DNA of 64,000 nt from Mycobacterium sp. (lineage in GTDB: Bacteria; Actinomycetota; Actinomycetes; Mycobacteriales; Mycobacteriaceae), in the NCBI GenBank assembly GCA_016197405.1, contig JACPVR010000035.1, forward strand, positions 1-64,000, read 5' to 3'. Shown here piece by piece: positions 1 through 6,966 of the stretch (position 1 is its first letter; every line of letters starts with the position of its first letter). The translations under genes and the position numbers were made by a program. Under the pieces are notes generated by a model that was not told where the DNA came from, did not search any database, and saw only the letters and a program-made list of their open reading frames with translations.

Positions 1-399
1 CTTCCCGCAGACACTCGGGCGACTTATCACGACTGCTACGACATGTCACTGCGGTTGGTGGGCATGATGCACACCGCCGGGGTGCCCATCATGGCCGGCA
101 CTGACGGCCCCAGCGCATCACCAGGGCAGGATATGGCCTCAGAGTTCCGCGAGCTCGGGGCCGCCGGACTTCGGCCACTCGATGTGCTTCGTTCGGCAAC
201 CACCGTACCGGCGGCCTACCTGAATCGGACGCACGACCTGGGAGCGATCGACGTCGGATTCAAGGCGGACTTCCTTCTGCTTGATGCGGACCCCGTGGTA
301 TCCACAGGAAACCTCACGCAGATCGCGGCGGTGATCCGGGCTGGTCACTTGATTCCGCGTGAGGAGATTCGCTCGGTCGTCGATCAGCTCGTGGATTGA
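1..399 (+). CDS. Amidohydrolase family protein, C-terminal part
   Basis: The frame is open from the first base, so the gene starts outside the window; 132 residues of the C-terminus are present. The visible part has the end of an amidohydrolase (imidazolonepropionase-like) TIM barrel: a segment around GVPIMAGTDG, where the Asp would be the last metal ligand, then the small beta domain ending GFKADFLLLDADP, typical of the composite metal-dependent hydrolase fold. Enzymes of this family hydrolyse C-N bonds in cyclic amides, ureas or dipeptides. The substrate cannot be told from the fragment. It lies 70 bases upstream of a second amidohydrolase-fold gene on the same strand, so the two may be co-transcribed in a degradation pathway. 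Family assignment is firm; specificity is unknown. Confidence 0.8.
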   Translation, partial: LPADTRATYHDCYDMSLRLVGMMHTAGVPIMAGTDGPSASPGQDMASEFRELGAAGLRPLDVLRSATTVPAAYLNRTHDLGAIDVGFKADFLLLDADPVVSTGNLTQIAAVIRAGHLIPREEIRSVVDQLVD

Positions 400-469
400 T
401 TCTCGCGGACTGACATCGTTGCAGTCCCCGCTGATGTCAAGATCCCGGTGACGCTGAAAGGAATCCTGT

Positions 470-1438
470 ATGGCTGGATGGCTGGACGTTCACGCCCACT
501 ATGTGACTGCCAGGTACCGCGACGAATGTGTGGCCGCCGGCCACGCTCACCCGGACGGGATGCCCGGAATGCCGGGCTGGAGTGTGGAAGCAGCGCTCGA
601 TGTGATGGGCCGCAGCGGTATTGGGGCAGCGGTGTTGTCGGTGTCCTCCCCCGGGGTGCATTTCGGTGACGACTCGGTCAGCGTCAACACGGCGGCCCGA
701 GCACTGGCCGCGCACGTCAATGACGTGGGGGCCCAACTGGTCACCGACCGGCCCGCGACATTCGGGGTCGCCGCCGTGCTTCCCTTGCCCGATGTGGACG
801 GAGCACTCAACGAATTAGCCCGCGCCCGAGATGATCTCGGCGCGGACGCGGTGGCACTGAAGACCAACTACCACGGCCGTTACCTCAGCGATCGGGAGTT
901 CGCTCCGGTGCTGGACGAACTGGATGCTCACGCCGCGGTCGTGCTGCTGCACCCGACATCTCCGCCGGGCTGGGAGGCGACCGCCCTCGGCCGACCCCGC
1001 CCCATGTTGGAGTTTCTGTTCGACACCACCCGCTGCGTCATCGATCTCATCCTCTCGCAGACACTGACCCGTCATCCGTCGATCCGCTGGATCGTGCCGC
1101 ACGCCGGGGCGGTCCTGCCAGTAGTGGCGCACCGGGTCGCGGCCGTGGCCGCCGCCGCCGGCGCGGTCGTGGACGTCCCCGGCGCACTCGCCACCTTCTA
1201 CTATGACCTGGCCGGGCTACCACTGCCCGTCGCCCTGGACGCGTTGTTGGCAGTCGTCGGACCGGATCGCCTGCTCTACGGCAGCGACTTCCCGTTCACT
1301 CCAGCGCCCGCGGTGATCGCCCTGACACACGCACTCGCGGTTGCACCGGTACTGGAGTCTGCCAAGCTCACACTCACACCCGGGGCAGCAGGCACATCGC
1401 TGTTTCCCAGGCTCAGTGGACCGCTGCTTCCCGGGTGA
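470..1438 (+). CDS. ACMSD-like amidohydrolase (amidohydrolase 2 family)
   Basis: This 322-residue protein has the marks of the aminocarboxymuconate-semialdehyde decarboxylase-like branch of amidohydrolases: an N-terminal metal-binding HAHY motif (residues 8-11), a central region with TNYHGRYLSD, a His in IRWIVPHAGA, and a C-terminal LYGSDFPFTP in which the Asp is the expected catalytic residue. Relatives are zinc-dependent, non-oxidative decarboxylases or hydrolases acting on aromatic ring-cleavage products. Length fits the family. The ATG start puts HAHY at the normal distance from the N-terminus. It follows another amidohydrolase by 70 bases on the same strand and probably belongs to the same catabolic unit. 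The substrate is not predictable. The gene ends 29 bases before a convergent gene. Confidence 0.85.
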   Translation: MAGWLDVHAHYVTARYRDECVAAGHAHPDGMPGMPGWSVEAALDVMGRSGIGAAVLSVSSPGVHFGDDSVSVNTAARALAAHVNDVGAQLVTDRPATFGVAAVLPLPDVDGALNELARARDDLGADAVALKTNYHGRYLSDREFAPVLDELDAHAAVVLLHPTSPPGWEATALGRPRPMLEFLFDTTRCVIDLILSQTLTRHPSIRWIVPHAGAVLPVVAHRVAAVAAAAGAVVDVPGALATFYYDLAGLPLPVALDALLAVVGPDRLLYGSDFPFTPAPAVIALTHALAVAPVLESAKLTLTPGAAGTSLFPRLSGPLLPG

Positions 1439-1467
1439 TCTCCAGTCGGCTGCAAGGGGCGTCGATG

Positions 1468-2496
1468 TCAGACGGTCATCACCATTCCGTCTCTGCCCAC
1501 CGTCACCGTGCCCGAGTAGTGATCGCTCATCCCCTGGGTGAACAGGTAGCGCTTGAGCACACCATCGGGATACGGAGTCAAATGCGTGAGTACCAGATGC
1601 TTGACACCAGCCTGTTCGGCCTGTTCGGCCAGCGCGATCGTGTCTGCGTGGTACGCAATCGTCCGCTCAGCGACCTCGGCGTCATGGTTCAAGCCCATCT
1701 CGCGCATGATCGGAATGGCTCGACGGACCAAATGGGATGCATATGCCTCGTGCACAACGAGATCGGCGTCTTGCATCGCCGGCATGTTCAGCGGACTGAC
1801 CTCGGTGTCGCCACTGATGAACACCTTCTTACCCCGATACTGGATCACATAGCCAAACGCGGGTTTGACCGGATCATGCACGACCAGGTGGGCATCGATG
1901 GTGACACCCGCTTCGTCGTAGACGCGCACCGAGCGCGCGTTCTGGGGGACCGCGATCTCCATCGGATGGGCCTGGGCCGCAGCACTACTCGATGCCAGTT
2001 CGGGCATGTTGGCGGTCCGAAACCCGTTGTCGATGGCGTACGCGTCGTTGAGCGCCGCGACGACCTGGACGGTGCCCGCCGGTCCCATCACGTCGAGAGG
2101 GTGCGATCGTCCCCAAATCCAACTCTGATTGATCAATGCGCCGAGCCCGTTGAAATGGTCGGAATGTAAGTGCGTGAGGAACACTCGCTCGATGTCGTCG
2201 AGCGTGACGCCGGAGTCGGCAAGAGACTTCACCGCGCCCTCCCCGGCATCGAATACGAACGTCTTCCCGCCGGCCGACACGAGTGCGCACGCTTGCGCCT
2301 TTGCCGCGCTGGGCTCAGGAGAACCCGTTCCACACAACAGGACCCGCATCTGCCCGGGATCGTTGGCAAACGAATAGCCCGTGGCAAGTTGCTGCCGAAT
2401 GGCCTGCTCGATGAACCACTCCCGGTTCATGTACACCACCGCACCAGCCGCCAAGACAACAGCCCCGGCCGGCAGTGCCCACTTTCGCCAGGCCAT
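1468..2496 (-). CDS. Membrane-anchored metallo-beta-lactamase-fold hydrolase
   Basis: A 342-residue protein beginning MAWRKW with a hydrophobic segment at about residues 6-22, which looks like a signal anchor or uncleaved signal peptide, followed by a metallo-beta-lactamase domain. Visible motifs are LTHLHSDHFNG (the HxHxDH dinuclear zinc site), a GDTEVSP segment carrying the bridging Asp, and a late LVLTHLTPYP His. The pattern resembles the RNase Z/arylsulfatase-like branch rather than true beta-lactamases; the substrate is unknown and the active site is probably outside the membrane. The open frame continues well upstream, but ATG at 2496 is preferred because a GGGAA ribosome-binding site precedes it and the anchor follows at once. 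It diverges from a TetR regulator at 2791. Confidence 0.8.
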   Translation of the reverse strand: MAWRKWALPAGAVVLAAGAVVYMNREWFIEQAIRQQLATGYSFANDPGQMRVLLCGTGSPEPSAAKAQACALVSAGGKTFVFDAGEGAVKSLADSGVTLDDIERVFLTHLHSDHFNGLGALINQSWIWGRSHPLDVMGPAGTVQVVAALNDAYAIDNGFRTANMPELASSSAAAQAHPMEIAVPQNARSVRVYDEAGVTIDAHLVVHDPVKPAFGYVIQYRGKKVFISGDTEVSPLNMPAMQDADLVVHEAYASHLVRRAIPIMREMGLNHDAEVAERTIAYHADTIALAEQAEQAGVKHLVLTHLTPYPDGVLKRYLFTQGMSDHYSGTVTVGRDGMVMTV

Positions 2497-2747
2497 TATC
2501 AGTTTGTTCCCAGATATTCGTCGACGCACACCAAACTCCTTGCCGGGCTTCACGACAACGCGCCGCCCGTAGTCGTTAACGAGAGATGCCGGGCCGATGA
2601 CAAACCGCGACCGAGCCTTTCTAGCACGATCAGCATAACATTGGACGGATGGCATAGAATCGCCTCGTAGCGGAGTTGCATGAGGGGGACCGTGCCGGCC
2701 GCAACTGTCGTCGGAGCGGCCGAGCGACATATCAGCGACGGATGACA

Positions 2748-2762
2748 GTCCAACGATTGGAC
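2748..2762. promoter_or_regulatory. Candidate TetR operator (inverted repeat)
   Basis: GTCCAA-cga-TTGGAC is a perfect 6-bp inverted repeat with a 3-base spacer, 28 bases before the TetR start and in the shared control region of the divergent metallo-hydrolase gene. A further half site TTGGAC lies at 2641-2646. TetR proteins usually autoregulate and repress a divergent neighbour through such palindromes. The assignment is inferred from position and symmetry. Confidence 0.4.
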
Positions 2763-2790
2763 ACAGGTATCGCTCGGTTATGGTTGGGCG

Positions 2791-3414
2791 ATGAGCCGTC
2801 AAGCCGAGATCAGCGCCGAAAGCCGCGCGCGGCTGCTGCTGGCCGCATGGGAGTTGCTCGCCGAAGGGGGATCGCGGGCAACGACCGTGCAGGCGGTCTC
2901 TGAACGCGCCGGTATCAGCCGAGGCTCCATCAGCTGGCACTTCGGATCCAAAGAGGGGCTGATCGTCGCCGTCGTCAACAGCGCGTTCGACATGCTGGCA
3001 GAGAATATTTCCACTGTTTTCGACACGCCGGGGCCGCACAGTTGGGACGCGGTGCTCAATGCTCAGTCGGTCCTGCTCAGCGACGAGCGGTTCCGCATCT
3101 TCGGCACGCTCGCGCTGGAAACCGTCACTGAAAAGGGACCCGTTGCCGAGGCGTTCGCTGAGGGACACCGGCGAATCCGCGACCTCTATGCCGAGTTCAT
3201 TGCCCGCCATGGCCTGGTATCGGAAGGCGTGGAACCCGCCGCCGCCGCCACCGCGCTGCGGGCGATGACCTTAGGCCTCAATATCCATCGACGCTTCGAC
3301 GGTGAAACCATCACGTTGCGAGAAGCTTTCGACGCTCTTCGGTCCGTCGCCATCCCCGCAGCCTCCGACAACCAACGCACCCGGTCCCGGCGCCCCGGGC
3401 GCCCAAAGCAATAG
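2791..3414 (+). CDS. TetR family transcriptional regulator
   Basis: 207 residues. The N-terminal helix-turn-helix is clear: RLLLAAWELLAEGGSRATTVQAVSERAGISRGSISWHFGSKEGL (residues about 13-56), with the usual SxGSISWHFGSKEGL recognition helix. The rest is a variable ligand-binding domain of normal length. The C-terminus ends in a basic tail (TRSRRPGRPKQ). It diverges from the anchored metallo-hydrolase at 2496 with a palindrome between them, so it most likely represses that gene and itself. The inducer is unknown. Just downstream begins a tract of decayed genes, the first of which (a sulfatase relic) converges on this gene. Confidence 0.9.
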   Translation: MSRQAEISAESRARLLLAAWELLAEGGSRATTVQAVSERAGISRGSISWHFGSKEGLIVAVVNSAFDMLAENISTVFDTPGPHSWDAVLNAQSVLLSDERFRIFGTLALETVTEKGPVAEAFAEGHRRIRDLYAEFIARHGLVSEGVEPAAAATALRAMTLGLNIHRRFDGETITLREAFDALRSVAIPAASDNQRTRSRRPGRPKQ

Positions 3415-3469
3415 AACCGGCAAGAGGCACCTGGCCACCTTCGCCGTGTTCGGCTGCTGCCAGATGCCA

Positions 3470-3824
3470 CTTGCCTGCGATGAGGGTCTGGTAACCCGCG
3501 TCGCGCAGCAGTTCCGGCAGCGCCACGACGCGGTCGTTCAGATGCCCCTCGTAGCCGGGGGCGCCGCGGAAATCCGGGGCGGCCATTTCGAGCATGGTGC
3601 CGCTCCCGGCGACGTGGTGATCGGTTCCGGTCAGCAACATCGCCCGCGTCGGCGAACAGGGCCAGGGCGGAATGGAAATCGGTCAGCCTGATACCCGCGT
3701 GGGCCAGGCGGTCGAGGTTGGGGGTGTTGATTTCGCCGCCGAAGGCGCCGATGTCGGAGAACCCGAGGTCGTCGGCCACGATGACCAGAAAGTTGAGACG
3801 GGTCACCCTGACGCACCCTGTCAC
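3470..3824 (-). pseudogene. Arylsulfatase, frameshifted 5' remnant
   Basis: Reading from 3824 the first frame gives NFLVIVADDLGFSDIGAFGG, then NTPNLDRLAHAGIRLTDFHSA: the N-terminus of a type I sulfatase with the metal-binding DD. At about 3655-3665 the frame breaks by one base, and the next frame continues with CSPTRAMLLTGT, the sulfatase active-site C-x-P-x-R whose Cys becomes formylglycine, then ALPELLRDAGYQTLIAGKWHL. Similarity stops soon after AGKWHL near 3470, so about 118 of the several hundred residues expected remain. The gene is broken twice, by the frameshift and by 3' truncation. The catalytic motif itself is intact, so the frameshift looks fairly recent or is a sequencing error; the truncation cannot be an error of one base. 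Confidence 0.8.
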
Positions 3825-3997
3825 GGCCCACCACTAGACCCGCCGTTAAATTGCATTTCACCAGCGCCACCACCCGTAAGCCGTGCTGCCTGTGGTTTCT
3901 CTACGCCATATCAGCGGTGTTAGCACACCTAGATCTCTCGCGAACGGCGTCGCTTAGTTGGCGACCGGGGATTTCTGCGAGGTCTAGCGTGGGCGGA

Positions 3998-4357
3998 ATG
4001 GGTTTGTTCAGTCATGAAGAGTTCCCGGATCCGGCCGACGGCGTTGATGGTGGTGGGATTGTTGAGCGAGCTCGGGGTGCTGAAGTGGGCGAGTACGGGG
4101 CGGATGAACCTGTGGTCGTGGGTCCGGGGTTGCCGCCTGAGGATGGTTCGTGCGGTCAGTTCACTGTGCAGTTTCACGTGTCTACGTCAATGCTGCTCCG
4201 GCTGAAACGTATTGCGGATATGCGTGGGGTGAGCGTGCCGGAGGTATGCCGGCAGGTGATCGGCGTATTTGTTGCCCAGCAGGAGGGTGAGCTGGGCGCA
4301 TTGCTTGCCGCCGAGGCCGAGGCGGCTGAGTACCGGCCGAGTTTGGGTGAGGCATAG
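3998..4357 (+). CDS. Hypothetical protein with possible short DNA-binding helix segment
   Basis: 119 residues from the ATG at 3998; the frame is open from 3851, but the upstream part is low-complexity and unlike protein. The first half is acidic and glycine-rich. The second half has the pattern FTVQFHVSTSMLLRLKRIAD followed by MRGVSVPEVCRQVIGVFV, which resembles a strand plus two helices as in ribbon-helix-helix proteins, and ends in an acidic helix. It is not recognised as a named family. It sits alone in a decayed accessory tract with no partner gene close by; the next few hundred bases contain only relics. It may be a leftover plasmid- or phage-type regulator, or a chance open frame. Confidence 0.35.
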   Translation: MGLFSHEEFPDPADGVDGGGIVERARGAEVGEYGADEPVVVGPGLPPEDGSCGQFTVQFHVSTSMLLRLKRIADMRGVSVPEVCRQVIGVFVAQQEGELGALLAAEAEAAEYRPSLGEA

Positions 4358-4645
4358 TCGGGCTGAATCGCCCAATGGCACATCAGATTCCCTCGGACCG
4401 GATTCTAGAAGTCCGGACGGCGGATATCTCCGGATCGACGCTCTGTCCACCGTCGGCGATCCGCCGATGTGACTTCTCAAATTCCGCGTCCGGTTGTGAT
4501 TCTCTGAACTGCGGCGACGGCATCGCTCTCACGCGATGTCCATGCCTCGAATTCTCACTTTTGTGGCCGACCGCACGGTGATGTTGCCGAGCTCGGTCGG
4601 ATGATTGCGGGCAGATGAACCGGAGACTGCGTCGACCGGCCGTGG
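4358..4645. other. Non-coding stretch in decayed tract
   Basis: No open frame here resembles a known protein, and no clear repeat, tRNA or terminator is visible. It separates the hypothetical gene at 3998 from the TetR relic starting at 4646. Confidence 0.4.
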
Positions 4646-5050
4646 TCATGGCCGTTCGAGTAACACCCGGAAATCGCGAAATGCCCGATGGGTGCGCACG
4701 GCGTCGTCTGTGGCATCGAGGTCCATGAGCAGTCCGCGGATGACGGCCAGGGTCAGCGTTGTCAACTCCGGACGGCCGATGCTGCGTAGTCCCTCCTCCA
4801 GCAGGGCAAGCCAGTCGACGGTAGCGCTGAATGCGAAGTCGGGCAGCAACTCTCGTGCCGTATCGCCGTTCCACTGGTCGAACATGTGTAAGTAGGGCCG
4901 ACCGTCCACCCCGGCCATCGTGGTCCAGGCGCGCTCCAGGGTGAGGGTGTAGGGCTCCTCCGGTCGCCACCGCAGAAGAGCGCCCCATTCGTCGAGCTGA
5001 CGTCGGCGGGCACGCTCCAGTACGCCCCGACGGGACGGACGTGGTGTCCA
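4646..5050 (-). pseudogene. TetR-family regulator, C-terminal relic
   Basis: An open frame without a proper start gives about 134 residues ending at 4646. Its sequence (GVLERARRRQLDEWGALLRW, then PYLHMFDQWNGDTARELLPD, and a tail with LTLAVIRGLLMDLDATDD) has the look of a TetR ligand-binding domain, including the late helix common to many TetR C-termini. The helix-turn-helix half is missing: a stop codon at 5051-5053 closes the frame and the sequence beyond is another gene's fragment on the opposite strand. It is therefore a 3' remnant left by a deletion. An internal ATG at 4918 could allow a 90-residue product, but it would have no DNA-binding domain. Family assignment is from pattern only. 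Confidence 0.55.
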
Positions 5051-5166
5051 TCAACCAGGTGGTTCGTTCCCCCGACGCCTCAGTCCTCTCCACCGGCTCG
5101 TTCCGCCACCTTGTCCGCATCGAGGGTGCGCGGATCAAGCGACTGGACATCGAATCGATTTTGTAG
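5020..5166 (+). pseudogene. NTF2/SnoaL-like protein, C-terminal relic
   Basis: Reading on the plus strand to the stop at 5164-5166 gives DGTDVVSINQVVRSPDASVL followed by STGSFRHLVRIEGARIKRLD, a strand-turn-strand series typical of the end of a SnoaL/NTF2-like cone fold. No start codon or upstream part is present; the 5' end abuts the truncated end of the TetR relic on the other strand. Both are best explained by a deletion that fused the ends of two genes. The family call is tentative because only about 45 residues survive. Confidence 0.4.
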
Positions 5167-5299
5167 CCGAGCGAGCTGGTCGTGTGGGAATTGGGTCAGC
5201 GACCACGGCTCACTGCACGGTCGCAGCGACCCTTCTGGCCTGTGGCGCATTGCATCGCGTGAGCGAGCGTGGCCGCCGACTTTCACCTCCAACCGAACC

Positions 5300-5860
5300 C
5301 AATTCTCACTCACGTGGCCAACTGGCCATCGTATGGACATTTCAGAATGAGAATTGGCCATCAAACTTGAGAAGCTACAGCCGATGATCGTTGCCGCGCC
5401 ATGTTCGTGAACGGTGACAAGTGTAACTGGTGCGCAACGGTGCCCGTACGGGTTTGCCCCGCAGGGTGTTTCGCGACAATAAGGTCGGCCTCGCCACCGC
5501 GCGGGTCATCGACGCGGCCCGGACTTCTGATGCAGCCTTCGAGCCTTGGTGCGGATCTCCATCATCGTTGGGTTCGGTCAATGGTCGATATCCAAAGGCG
5601 CTTTACTGATTTCGTACATGCGGCGCGCCAGCCATGTCGAGTCGTCATCATTCAGTCGTGCCCGTTCGCATGTCCGCCAGTAATACCTTCGCCTGCGCCG
5701 ACAGCAATCGCATGACGATCTCGGACTTGCTCATCTCCACCGAGAACACCATGCTCGGCAACCGCTGCTTGATCGAGCATGGCCGCAAAAAATCTGGTCC
5801 CAGTGTTGAATTGGACGTCGAGATCATCGCCAGCCCAGCCAGGCATCGGCGAACCGGCGA
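5300..5860 (-). pseudogene. Degraded, internally deleted copy of the dnaB 3' half and its downstream flank
   Basis: Base by base this stretch follows the 3' end of dnaB and its downstream flank near 7512-8325, at roughly 80 percent identity by eye. Shared landmarks are CATCAAACTTGAGAAG (5370 and 7572), GCATGACGATCTCGGACTTG and CTCATCTCCA. A segment matching about 7730-8005 is missing. Translated with small shifts it still reads NSTLG.DFLR, the residues after the intein in DnaB, and upstream of these the reading A-M-I-S-T-S-N aligns with S-M-V-P-T-H-N, the last intein residues. Several frameshifts prevent any protein. Similarity fades near 5855. It is a partial duplication, or a foreign relic, of an intein-bearing dnaB. 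Confidence 0.8.
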
Positions 5861-5936
5861 ACTCGGCGCTGTGATCGCCGGGCAACATCGTTAAATCGCT
5901 CCACGGCGAGAGTTGAGCATGGCCGCGTCCAACCTC

Positions 5937-5966
5937 CTCCGCGTCCGCCGCCTGACAGACGCGGAG
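5937..5966 (-). terminator. Stem-loop after the tautomerase gene
   Basis: CTCCGCGTC and GACGCGGAG form a perfect 9-bp stem around a 12-base loop, starting 7 bases beyond the stop of the minus-strand tautomerase gene. No T-run follows, so it may act as a transcript-end hairpin rather than a classical rho-independent terminator. Confidence 0.35.
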
Positions 5967-5972
5967 CGATGG

Positions 5973-6404
5973 TCAGGATGCGGTCAGGCCAAGTTCGCGG
6001 AGCCTGTCCCCATGCTCCTCAAACCAGGCATCTTCCTCTCCCGGCGCGGGCATGATGAGACCTGCCTCCATCGATGCACGGGGGTCGACCTCCTGGATCG
6101 ACATCAGCAGTTCTCCGCCGGACTGGCCGGTCTGCGCTGTCCACATCTCGGCGAGGTCCCGCAGCATCGCCTGCCGCACGGCGAGCTCGCGGCCCGCGCG
6201 TATGTTGCCGACAATTATCGAGGTGCGCGACGGCTCCCCCGCGGTGAAGAGGCGGCTGGCGGGAAGGTCCTGGAACAGCACGTTGACGAAGACCGCCGGT
6301 GCCCCAGTGTTCGTCGTATGGATCCTCGTGATCTCGCCAGCGATCCGGCGGCGGAGGTCGTCTGTAAGCAGGTCATTGTGTGCGATCACCTGATAGAGCG
6401 GCAT
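5973..6404 (-). CDS. Tautomerase family protein
   Basis: 143 residues starting MPLYQVI. After Met removal the N-terminal proline would be the catalytic base of the tautomerase superfamily. The length is that of the long, fused two-unit forms (cis-3-chloroacrylic acid dehalogenase or malonate semialdehyde decarboxylase-like) rather than the 60-residue 4-oxalocrotonate tautomerase. The segment PAVFVNVLFQDLPASRLFTA and the conserved Arg-rich part near SIIVGNIRAGR fit the fold. The reaction is probably isomerisation or dehalogenation of a small keto acid or unsaturated acid; the substrate is unknown. It is transcribed divergently from an HxlR regulator, with a perfect palindrome between them, so it is probably the regulated target, perhaps induced by an electrophile or aromatic compound. 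Confidence 0.85.
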   Translation of the reverse strand: MPLYQVIAHNDLLTDDLRRRIAGEITRIHTTNTGAPAVFVNVLFQDLPASRLFTAGEPSRTSIIVGNIRAGRELAVRQAMLRDLAEMWTAQTGQSGGELLMSIQEVDPRASMEAGLIMPAPGEEDAWFEEHGDRLRELGLTAS

Positions 6405-6436
6405 GGCGTTCTCTCTTCGTTGGCCCGTGTTGTGTG

Positions 6437-6461
6437 GTTGAGTTCTAATACCGAACTCAAC
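6437..6461. promoter_or_regulatory. Perfect inverted-repeat operator between tautomerase and HxlR genes
   Basis: GTTGAGTTC and GAACTCAAC form a perfect 9-bp inverted repeat around the 7-base spacer taatacc. A third half site, TGAGTTC, follows at 6466-6472. The repeat lies midway between the divergent starts at 6404 and 6505, where an HxlR dimer would be expected to bind and control both genes. Sequence symmetry is direct; the binding protein is inferred. Confidence 0.65.
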
Positions 6462-6504
6462 TTACTGAGTTCATTAATCGAACGCAACTGCTAGCCTGGT
6501 CAAT

Positions 6505-6966
6505 GTGGCGAAGGACGATTTGAAGGATGAGCAGTGCTCGATCGCGCGACCGGTCGCGCTGCTCGGGGACCGATGGACGCTCATCTTGTTGCGCCAAGCC
6601 TTTACAGGCGTCCGACGATTCGACCAGTTCCAAACCACGATGGGCCTCTCACGCGCCGTCCTCGCCCAGCGACTGGCGCAACTGGTAGATGCCGGCATCT
6701 TCGAACGCACGGCATACAAGGACGAGCGCCGCACCCGTTACGAGTATCGGTTGACCGACAAGGGCATGGACCTCTACCCCATTCTGATGGCGCTACGTAC
6801 CTGGGGCGATAAGTACTTGGCGCCCGACGGCCCGTTCCTGCTGTACCGGCACCGCGACTGCGGTGGACATGCCGAGGTGCTCCACGCGTGCGATCGGTGT
6901 GGCTCCGAATTGACCGCGCGTGACGTCGTCGTCGAGCTGGGGCCCGGGCTGACCGCGTCCAGCTAA
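6505..6966 (+). CDS. HxlR family winged-helix transcriptional regulator
   Basis: 153 residues from a GTG start. The early CSIARPVALLGDRWTLILLR segment is the HxlR signature with its conserved Cys (residue 11), followed by a winged helix: GVRRFDQFQTTMGLSRAVLA, then the recognition helix, and the wing ending RYEYRLTDKG. A C-terminal extension carries HRDCGGHAEVLHACDRCGSE, four cysteines that may bind a metal and are seen in many actinobacterial relatives. HxlR proteins commonly sense aldehydes, quinones or oxidants through the N-terminal Cys. It diverges from the tautomerase gene across a perfect inverted repeat and very likely controls it. Confidence 0.9.
   Translation: MAKDDLKDEQCSIARPVALLGDRWTLILLRQAFTGVRRFDQFQTTMGLSRAVLAQRLAQLVDAGIFERTAYKDERRTRYEYRLTDKGMDLYPILMALRTWGDKYLAPDGPFLLYRHRDCGGHAEVLHACDRCGSELTARDVVVELGPGLTASS

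Noticed and set aside
4383..5150. 255-codon minus-strand open frame
   Set aside because: Arg/Ser/Pro-rich and overlaps two relics in better frames; no protein-like motif.
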